From NCBI RefSeq assembly GCF_945957465.1, contig NZ_CAMFLC010000030.1, forward strand, positions 1 to 47,546: 47,546 nucleotides of DNA, read 5' to 3'. Shown here piece by piece: positions 41,562 through 47,546 of this stretch. Source of the stretch: an uncultured Leifsonia sp. GTDB lineage: Bacteria > Actinomycetota > Actinomycetes > Actinomycetales > Microbacteriaceae. The notes under the pieces are model-generated. The model was not told the origin of the DNA. It saw only the letters and a program-made list of their open reading frames with translations, and ran no database searches. The position numbers were made by a program, and so were the translations under genes. Numbering within the stretch: position 1 is the first letter of the stretch; every line of letters begins with the position of its first letter.

Positions 41562-41594
41562 CCCGGGCGGCCCGCTCGGCGCGGGCCGCCCGGG
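41562..41594 (-). terminator. Intercistronic hairpin between chvE and mmsA
   Basis: Perfect 14-bp stem CCCGGGCGGCCCGC (41562-41575) / GCGGGCCGCCCGGG (41581-41594) with the loop TCGGC, just after the chvE stop. In binding-protein operons such structures stabilise the upstream message and attenuate the downstream one, giving excess binding protein; that role is inferred. Confidence 0.8.
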
Positions 41595-41606
41595 AGCGCG
41601 TCGACG

Positions 41607-42734
41607 TCACTTGAGGTCGGACTCCTTGTAGTAGCCGCTGTCGACGAGGACCTTCTGGTAGTTGTCCTTCGTGACCACGACCGGCTGGAAGAGGTAGCTC
41701 GGCACGACCTTGACCTTGTTGTCGTAGCTCTTGGTGTCGTTGACTTCGGGCTTCTTGCCCGTCAGCAGGTCGTTCGCCATCTTGGCGGCCTCGTTGGCGA
41801 GCTTGCGGGTGTCCTTGTAGATCGTCGAGTACTGCGTGCCCGCGATGATCTGCTTGACGCTGGCCACCTCGGCGTCCTGGCCGGTGATGATCGGGATCTG
41901 CTTGCCGCCCTGTCCGTAGCCGGCGCCCTCCAGTGCGCTCAGGATGCCGTCGGAGAGGCCGTCGTAGGGCGAGAGCACGCCCTGCACGGTCGCCCCGGTC
42001 GAGTACGACTTGGCGATCAGGTCCTGCATGCGGGCCTTGGCCGTGGCCGGGTCCCAGCGCAGGATCGCGACCTGGTTGAAGTTGGTCTGGCCGCTCTTGA
42101 CGACCAGCGTGCCGTCGGCGATGTAGGGCTTGAGCGTGTCCATCGCGCCGTTGTAGAAGAACGTGGCGTTGTTGTCGTCCGGGCTTCCGGCGAACACCTC
42201 GATGTTGAACGGCCCCTTGGCTCCGGTCTTGTTGCCGCTGGCGTCGAGCACGCCGAGGCCGGTGAGGAGCGAGTTGGCCTGGTAGACGCCGACCTTGTAG
42301 TTGTCGAACGAGACGTAGTAGTCGACGTTCTTGTCACCGGTCAGGAGGCGGTCGTACGAGATGACCTTGATGCCGGCCTTCGCGGCGGCGTCGAGCTGGT
42401 CGGTCAGCGAACCACCGTCGATGGAGGCGATGATCAGCACCTTCGCGCCCTTGGTGATCATCGTGTTGATCTGCTGCACCTGGGTCGGGATGTCGTTGTT
42501 GGCGTACTCGAGATCGACCTTGTAGCCGTTCTTCTCGAGGTCCGCCTTGACGGCGTTGCCGTCGGCGATCCAGCGCTCCGACACCTTCGTCGGCATCGCG
42601 ACACCGACCAGCGCGCCCTTGTTGTCCGTGCTGCCGGAGCCGCCGGCGTCGCCGCCGCGGCCTCCGGTGCAGGCGGCGAGCGCGATCACGGCGCCCAACG
42701 CCACTGCGGCCAAAGCCACCTTCTTGAGTTTCAC
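41607..42734 (-). CDS. chvE: Monosaccharide-binding lipoprotein ChvE
   Basis: 375 aa. Lipoprotein signal [20 protein letters not shown] with lipobox LAAC (Cys22). The mature part follows Agrobacterium ChvE closely: [59 protein letters not shown] and the C terminus [11 protein letters not shown]. It would bind xylose, arabinose, galactose or glucose outside the cell. GTG 42734 is chosen because AAGGGGA lies six bases upstream. Confidence 0.94.
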   Translation of the reverse strand: MKLKKVALAAVALGAVIALAACTGGRGGDAGGSGSTDNKGALVGVAMPTKVSERWIADGNAVKADLEKNGYKVDLEYANNDIPTQVQQINTMITKGAKVLIIASIDGGSLTDQLDAAAKAGIKVISYDRLLTGDKNVDYYVSFDNYKVGVYQANSLLTGLGVLDASGNKTGAKGPFNIEVFAGSPDDNNATFFYNGAMDTLKPYIADGTLVVKSGQTNFNQVAILRWDPATAKARMQDLIAKSYSTGATVQGVLSPYDGLSDGILSALEGAGYGQGGKQIPIITGQDAEVASVKQIIAGTQYSTIYKDTRKLANEAAKMANDLLTGKKPEVNDTKSYDNKVKVVPSYLFQPVVVTKDNYQKVLVDSGYYKESDLK

Positions 42735-43094
42735 TGTGATTCCCCTTCGAGCGATGAGGCGACCGGTACGCCGAATGCGTACGGACTCGCCGGACCGGGA
42801 ACCGTCGGCAGTGCGGCCTCCAGCGTTCGACGGGGCGATGTGCAACACCAGGCGCCGCGGCTGTGCGGCCAGAGTGCTGACATCCGTGACTCCCTCGTCG
42901 TATGCTGGACCGCATCCGATATATGTGACCGGTCCCAGAACGTGTTAGACGATATGGCCATTCCCCGATCCCGTCAAGTGGATCGCGGCGAAGCGACCGA
43001 AGAAGGGGCGAGCCGGAACGCACAGGATGCGCAATATGATCAGCACATCGATCGAGCGTGGCAGTGGCGCCGTGCTCCTCACGGGACAGGATGC
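42735..43094. promoter_or_regulatory. chvE/LacI divergent intergenic region
   Basis: 360 bp without a gene. The best operator candidate is GTGACCGGTCCC (42925-42936), a CG-centred near-palindrome (five of six pairs), next to an AT-rich TCCGATATATG that could contain a -10. An ATGC-N6-GCAT pair lies at 42902-42915. Nothing else is recognisable. Confidence 0.4.
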
Positions 43095-44120
43095 ATGGAA
43101 GACCGCAGCACAGGCGATCAGCGGCCGCTCTCGATCCGGGACATCGCCCGCCTCGCCGGGGTGTCCCGTCAGACGGTCTCGCGCGTGCTCAACGGCGAGC
43201 GCTACATCAAGCCGTCGACCGAGGCCGTGGTCCGCAAGGTCATCGACGAGAACGCGTGGCGGCCGAACAGTGCCGCGCGAGCGCTGGCCACCTCCAAGAC
43301 CAGGACGATCGGGGTCCTCGTCTCGGCCCGGTCGCACTACGGACCGTTCAGCGCGGCCGCCGCGATCGACGACGCCGCCCGAGCCAGGGGCTACGCGATC
43401 CTGTCGGCGACACTCGAGCGGGAGGACGACGCGAGCATCTCGGCGGCGCTGGACGAACTGGTGACCCACGGGGTCGAGGGCGTCGTGATCATCGCTCCGC
43501 AGCAGCGCGCGCACGAGGCGCTGCAACGCGTCGCCATCCGGGTGCCGTCCGTGAATCTGCACTGGGCGGACGAGCAGGGCGGCCACACCGTCTCGATCGA
43601 CCAGGAGGCGGGCGCGCGCCTCGCGACGCGGCACCTCATCGAGCTGGGGCACACGCGCATCCGCCATCTCGCCGGCCCGCAGGACTGGAAGGAGGCGGAG
43701 GACCGCATGAACGGCTTCCTCGCCGAGCTCTCCGACCACGACCTCCCCGCGACCGCGCCGCTGCTCGGAGACTGGACGGCCGATCTGGGCTACGAGGTGG
43801 GGCTCCGCCTCCTCGAGCATCCCGACTTCACCGCGGTCTTCGCATCGAACGACCAGATGGCGCTCGGCCTGATCCACGCCGCGACCGAACTGGGGATGTC
43901 CATCCCGCGCGACCTCAGCATCGTCGGCTTCGACGACATCCCCGAGGCGAAGCACTTCGCGCCGCCGCTGACGACGATCCGACAGGAGTTCGCCTGGATC
44001 GGCGCCCGCGCGATGGATGTGCTCTTCGCCGCGATCGAGGGCATCGAGACGCCCGCGATCGAACATCCGGCGCCGCAGCTGATCGTGCGGGCGAGCACGG
44101 GACCGCCGCCGGGGATGTGA
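43095..44120 (+). CDS. LacI family regulator of the chvE operon
   Basis: 341 aa: LSIRDIARLAGVSRQTVSRVLNGERYIKPSTEAVVRKVIDENAWRPN is the LacI DNA-binding domain with hinge ARALATSKT; the effector domain ends SIVGFDDIPEAKHFAPPLTTIRQEF. ATG 43095 (MEDRSTGDQRPLS) is the last start before the domain; GGGACAGG precedes it. Divergent from chvE, so it most likely represses the monosaccharide importer. Confidence 0.92.
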   Translation: MEDRSTGDQRPLSIRDIARLAGVSRQTVSRVLNGERYIKPSTEAVVRKVIDENAWRPNSAARALATSKTRTIGVLVSARSHYGPFSAAAAIDDAARARGYAILSATLEREDDASISAALDELVTHGVEGVVIIAPQQRAHEALQRVAIRVPSVNLHWADEQGGHTVSIDQEAGARLATRHLIELGHTRIRHLAGPQDWKEAEDRMNGFLAELSDHDLPATAPLLGDWTADLGYEVGLRLLEHPDFTAVFASNDQMALGLIHAATELGMSIPRDLSIVGFDDIPEAKHFAPPLTTIRQEFAWIGARAMDVLFAAIEGIETPAIEHPAPQLIVRASTGPPPGM

Positions 44121-44141
44121 CGGCCCTTCCAGGTCGACCCC

Positions 44142-45401
44142 TCACACGTCGCGGTCGAAGAGGTCCTCCCAGGTCTCGCGCCGGATGACGGCGCGCGCCT
44201 CGCCGTCGCGCACGAACACCACCGGCGGCCGCCGGTAGCCGTTGTAGTTGTTCGCCATGGTGTGCGTGTACGCGCCGGTGGCCGGGACGGCGAGGAGGTC
44301 GCCGACCCGGGACACCGGCAGCCGCAACGGGTCGATGAGCACGTCCCCCGACTCGCAGTGCCGGCCCACCACCACGACCTCCTCCTCGTCCTCGTCGTGC
44401 ATGCGGCCGGCGAGGACGGCCTCGAAGCGCTGCTGGAAGAGCGCGACCTCCAGGTTGTCGCCCATGCCGCCGTCGACGGCGACGAAGTTCCGCGCGTCGC
44501 GCTTGACGGTCGTGACCGTGTAGAGCGTGAACGCCGACCCGTTGACCATGCTGCGGCCGGGCTCGATGATGATCTCGGCGTCGGCGGGCAGGTGCTCGTC
44601 GGCCGCCGCGAGCAGCGCCTGGACGTACTCGTCGACGGTCGCGGGCCGATCGGCGGTCGTGTACCGGGCGCCGAGTCCGCCGCCCAGGTCGTAGACCGGG
44701 AACGCGCCCAGGGCGGCCAGCGGTGCGACGGCCGCCGCGAGCTCCGCCGGGTCCATGATCTGCGACCCGACATGGGCGTGCACGCCTCGCAGCTCCAGGA
44801 GCGGGCTGGCCTCGATGCGCGCCATCAGGGGGCGCGCGGCGGCGGCGGTCAGCCCGAACTTCGAGCCCACCTGCCCGGTCTGCACAGCGGGGTGCGTCGA
44901 CGACTCGACTTCGGGGACGATCCGGACCAGCACGCCCTGCGCGCGTCCCGGCGCGACCAGCTGCTCGAGCCGGTCGACGTCGTCCGCGTTGTCGACGACG
45001 ACCAGGCCGATCCCGGCCTCCACCGCGATCCGCAGCTCCTCCGTCGTCTTGGCGTTGCCGTGCATCACGACGAGCGCCGGATCCACTCCCGCGCGCAGTG
45101 CGCCGAGGGTCTCGCCGCCGCCCGCGACATCCAGGCCGAGCCCCTCCTCGACCATGACCCGCTGCACCGCGGTCGCCGGGAACGCCTTCGACGCGAACAC
45201 AACGCGGGCGTTGGCGCGGCGCGACGTGAGAGCCGTGCGGTACTCGCGCGCCCTGGCGCGCAGGGCGGTCTCGTCGACGACGATCGCGGGGGTCCCGAAC
45301 TCGCGCGCGAGGTCGTCGACCCGGCAGCCGCCGACGACGAGCGTGCCGTCGGGGTCGACGGCGGCGCCGGTCGGGAACAGATCGAGAAGGGGGTGGGTCA
45401 T
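44142..45401 (-). CDS. lysA: Diaminopimelate decarboxylase
   Basis: 419-aa PLP enzyme making lysine from meso-diaminopimelate. Lys72 in FASKAF is the PLP anchor; HAHVGSQI, YDLGGGLG and EPGRSMVNG are phosphate- and substrate-binding stretches; CESGDVL carries the partner-subunit cysteine and GAYTHTMANNYNGYRRP closes the site. Last gene of the permease-USP-lysA group, 43 bp after USP. Actinobacteria often keep lysA with argS, hom and thrC; its place here may mean a second, dedicated copy. Confidence 0.92.
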   Translation of the reverse strand: MTHPLLDLFPTGAAVDPDGTLVVGGCRVDDLAREFGTPAIVVDETALRARAREYRTALTSRRANARVVFASKAFPATAVQRVMVEEGLGLDVAGGGETLGALRAGVDPALVVMHGNAKTTEELRIAVEAGIGLVVVDNADDVDRLEQLVAPGRAQGVLVRIVPEVESSTHPAVQTGQVGSKFGLTAAAARPLMARIEASPLLELRGVHAHVGSQIMDPAELAAAVAPLAALGAFPVYDLGGGLGARYTTADRPATVDEYVQALLAAADEHLPADAEIIIEPGRSMVNGSAFTLYTVTTVKRDARNFVAVDGGMGDNLEVALFQQRFEAVLAGRMHDEDEEEVVVVGRHCESGDVLIDPLRLPVSRVGDLLAVPATGAYTHTMANNYNGYRRPPVVFVRDGEARAVIRRETWEDLFDRDV

Positions 45402-45444
45402 CGGTGCGTCTTTCGGTCCGGTTCTGGTGCGGTGCTTCGGAGGA

Positions 45445-46350
45445 TCAGTCCCGTTCGCGGCCGTGGAGTCCGTGCGGCACGACGACGACCGGCACAGGCG
45501 AGTGGCGCAGGATCTTGGCGGCGTGCGAGCCCAGGAACACGCGCGCGATGGGGCCGAGCGTGCTGGATCCGACGACGAGCAGCTCGCCCGGTTGCCAGCC
45601 GATGTCCGCCAGCGCGTCCTCCCAGGTCTCGCCGCGTCCCACGGCCACATCGGAGACGGCCGGAGCGTCCGGCAGTTCGGACAGCTGGCGGACCACCGAC
45701 GCCGCATGCTTCTCCACGTCCGCCGCCCAGGTGTCGGCGATCGCGACCTCGGCGTCGAAACCGGCGCCCGACGTGCCGGAGTCGCGGGGCACGACGGCGA
45801 AGGAGGCGACCCGCAGGTCCGCGCCGACCGTCGCGGCCACCTCGGCCGCCCCGAACACCAGGTCGGCCGAGGCGCCGGTGCCGCGGTAGGCGGCGGTGAC
45901 CCGGCCGACGCGCGCGTCCTCCTCGGTGCGGTACCCGGCCGGCGCGATCGCGACGGGGACCGGCGATGCGTGCAGCAGGGTGTCGCTCGCCGAGCCGAGC
46001 GCGATCCGCCCGGGCTCTCCCCCGCCGGCGGAACCGACGACGATCAGCGACGCCCCGCGCTGCTCCGCCAGCTCCAGGAGGCCGCGTCGGGCCGACGGCG
46101 CCTCGTACAGCAGATACTCGGCCCGGATCGACCCGCCGAGCACGGCCGCGGCGTGGTCGAGTGCGCTGTCCGCGTTCTCCCGGGTGAAGCCGCGCCACTC
46201 CGCGTCGGCGCCTCCCGCCGTGGTCGGCCAGGCGGGCGGCACGATCGCGGCCACGACGAGGTCGGCGCCCGACGAGCGTGCGAGCATCGCCGCCAGGTGC
46301 AGAGCGGACGCCGACCGATGCGCGGGAGCCACCCCGACGACGATGCTCAT
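45445..46350 (-). CDS. Universal stress protein with two UspA domains
   Basis: 301 aa, tandem UspA folds. Domain 1 (1-138) ends with VVGSAGGGEPGRIALGSASDTLLHASPVPVAIAP, domain 2 (150-295) with VVGSSTLGPIARVFLGSHAAKILRHSPVPVVVVP. Both keep the G-x2-G-x9-G(S) type ATP-binding pattern. The start overlaps the permease stop (ATGA), so the stress protein is coupled to the transporter, a known pairing where USP modulates a permease. Confidence 0.92.
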   Translation of the reverse strand: MSIVVGVAPAHRSASALHLAAMLARSSGADLVVAAIVPPAWPTTAGGADAEWRGFTRENADSALDHAAAVLGGSIRAEYLLYEAPSARRGLLELAEQRGASLIVVGSAGGGEPGRIALGSASDTLLHASPVPVAIAPAGYRTEEDARVGRVTAAYRGTGASADLVFGAAEVAATVGADLRVASFAVVPRDSGTSGAGFDAEVAIADTWAADVEKHAASVVRQLSELPDAPAVSDVAVGRGETWEDALADIGWQPGELLVVGSSTLGPIARVFLGSHAAKILRHSPVPVVVVPHGLHGRERD

Positions 46351-47546
46351 TTCCTGCCCGCCTTCCTGCGCTCGGCGGCCGCTCTGATCTCGCTGCGACT
46401 CGGCTGCCCGAAGTTGCTCGTGTACGGCGCCTCGGACTCCACGACCGGCCGCCCCGCCTGCAGGGCGGAGTGCGTGCGGCCGTAGAACCAGTAGAAGACG
46501 AGGAAGGCGGCAGTCCAGATCAGGAAGACGACGATGGTGATGAGCCGCAGCTGCGTGATGATCGCGATGCAGCCCACGATCGACAGGATCGGGATGGTCC
46601 AGCCCAGCGGCAGCCGGAATCCGCGCTCCAGGTGCGGCTCGCGCACCCGCAGGATGATGACGCCGAGCGACACCACGAGGAACGCGACCAGGGTGCCGAT
46701 GCTCGTCATCTCGGCGAGGAAGTCGATCGGGATCACGGCGGCGAGGATGCTCGTCGCGATCATCACGATGACCGTGTTCTGCACCGGCGTCATCGAGCGC
46801 GGGTTGACCTTGGCGAACACCTTCGGGATCATCCCGTCGCGCGACATGGCGAACAGGATGCGCGTCTGACCGTAGAGGACGACGAGGGTGACGGAGAAGA
46901 TCGAGATGATCGCGCCGATCGCGACGATGGTTCCCGGCCAGCTGGAGCCGACGATGTTCTGCAGGATGGCGGACAGGCCGGCGTCCTGGTTCGCGAACGC
47001 AGCCGGAGCCTGCGCGCCGAGGGCGGAGATGCAGGTCAGCACGTAGAGCGCGATGATGATCAGCAGCGCGAAGATGATGGCGAGCGGCAGGTTCCGCTTC
47101 GGGTTCTTCGCCTCCTCACCGGCCGTCGACACGGCGTCGAGACCGACGAACGAGAAGAAGATGATTCCGGCCCCTCCGACGATCCCGGCGAATCCCGCGG
47201 GGGCGAAGTCGTGGAAGTGGTCGGCGTTCCACCCGGTGAAGGCGACGGCGCAGAAGAACAGCACGACGGCGATCTTGATGACCACCATGATGCTGTTGAC
47301 GGTCGTCGACTCACGCGCCCCGCGCAGGAGCAGGAGCGAGCACAGCACGATGACGATCACGGCGGGGATGTTGACGATGCCGCCCTGCTCGGGAGCCTGC
47401 GAGAGCTGCACCGGGAGCTGCCAGCCGAAGAGGTTCTGCAGCAGCTGGTTGACGTACTGCGACCATCCCACGGCGACCGCCGCGGTGGACACGCCGTACT
47501 CCAGCAGCAGGCAGGCCCCGACCGCCATCGCCGTGCCTTCGCCGAG
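46347..47546 (-). CDS. APC family cationic amino acid permease, N-terminally cut
   Basis: Open from the right edge, where the codons before ATG 47528 read LGEGTA in frame, so the true start is outside the window. At least 9-10 membrane segments; LLLEYGVSTAAVAVGWSQYVNQLL, FFSFVGLDAVSTAGEEAKNPKRNLP and the C-terminal FGRTHSALQAG identify the CAT/YfnA branch that moves cationic amino acids. Its coupling to USP and neighbouring lysA suggests lysine or diaminopimelate transport (inferred). Confidence 0.9.
   Translation of the reverse strand, partial: LGEGTAMAVGACLLLEYGVSTAAVAVGWSQYVNQLLQNLFGWQLPVQLSQAPEQGGIVNIPAVIVIVLCSLLLLRGARESTTVNSIMVVIKIAVVLFFCAVAFTGWNADHFHDFAPAGFAGIVGGAGIIFFSFVGLDAVSTAGEEAKNPKRNLPLAIIFALLIIIALYVLTCISALGAQAPAAFANQDAGLSAILQNIVGSSWPGTIVAIGAIISIFSVTLVVLYGQTRILFAMSRDGMIPKVFAKVNPRSMTPVQNTVIVMIATSILAAVIPIDFLAEMTSIGTLVAFLVVSLGVIILRVREPHLERGFRLPLGWTIPILSIVGCIAIITQLRLITIVVFLIWTAAFLVFYWFYGRTHSALQAGRPVVESEAPYTSNFGQPSRSEIRAAAERRKAGRK

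Overview
The window reads as chromosomal DNA of a high-GC actinobacterium. Third codon positions are overwhelmingly G/C, GTG starts are frequent, several mRNAs look leaderless or nearly so, and regulators are very dense. Protein flavour (ChvE/MmsAB sugar importer, MFS_3 exporter, MoaF/copper amine oxidase pair, DUF2277) fits Micrococcales, perhaps Microbacteriaceae; that placement is inference. No rRNA, tRNA, transposase, integrase, phage gene or CRISPR array was recognised. The first 12 bases match the end of the Tn5/Nextera adapter, so position 1 is probably an artificial contig end; the last gene runs off the other edge.

Layout. 1-1273: 3' part of a YtcJ-like amidohydrolase, ending inside a GC-rich higher-order repeat array (1261-2040). 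2143-6628: a small redox/secondary-metabolism-like group (SDR, aldo/keto reductase, alpha/beta hydrolase, O-methyltransferase-like protein, TetR) with two divergent promoters that share a similar palindromic operator. 6720-19796: an amine and aldehyde catabolism region. It holds a coupled operon of copper amine oxidase, MoaF-like protein and amidohydrolase, an AraC/FeaR-like regulator, two APC permeases, and a TetR-controlled epoxide hydrolase-aldehyde dehydrogenase pair, followed by a second repeat array (about 17810-18272). 19967-22446: an NAD(P)-binding protein, an Imm-5-like orphan, and a lower-GC GntR/membrane-protein operon. 22516-26730: IclR with a MobA-like flavin hydroxylase, and SDR with MarR. 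26739-28063: two tiny acidic proteins and an arginase-fold protein that has lost most metal ligands. 28274-33792: MerR-SDR operon, beta-lactamase-fold esterase, VOC protein with divergent MarR, a headless TetR fragment and an MFS exporter. 33905-38275: LacI plus a sugar ABC importer without its own ATPase. 38292-44120: a 37-codon ORF, a DUF2277 protein, and the chvE-mmsA-mmsB importer with a divergent LacI. 44142-47546: APC permease, universal stress protein and lysA.

How it fits together. Most of the window is a catabolic, sensing stretch. Amines imported by APC permeases would be oxidised by the copper amine oxidase to aldehydes, and the aldehyde dehydrogenase could convert these to acids. 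The MobA-like hydroxylase would feed aromatic acids towards protocatechuate, and two ABC systems import sugars. At least ten regulators plus one TetR fragment sit mostly divergent to the genes they are likely to control. Several intergenic regions show clear palindromic operators: TetR at 14795-14855, MarR at 26161-26209 and 31427-31470, MerR at 29708-29725, LacI at 34961-35057.

The best candidates for something new are the two related intergenic repeat arrays (one with an alternating 83/110-121 bp organisation that supplies the stop codon of the neighbouring gene), the metal-ligand-depleted arginase homologue, the SAM-motif-altered methyltransferase with its shared operator, and the amine oxidase-MoaF-amidohydrolase operon.
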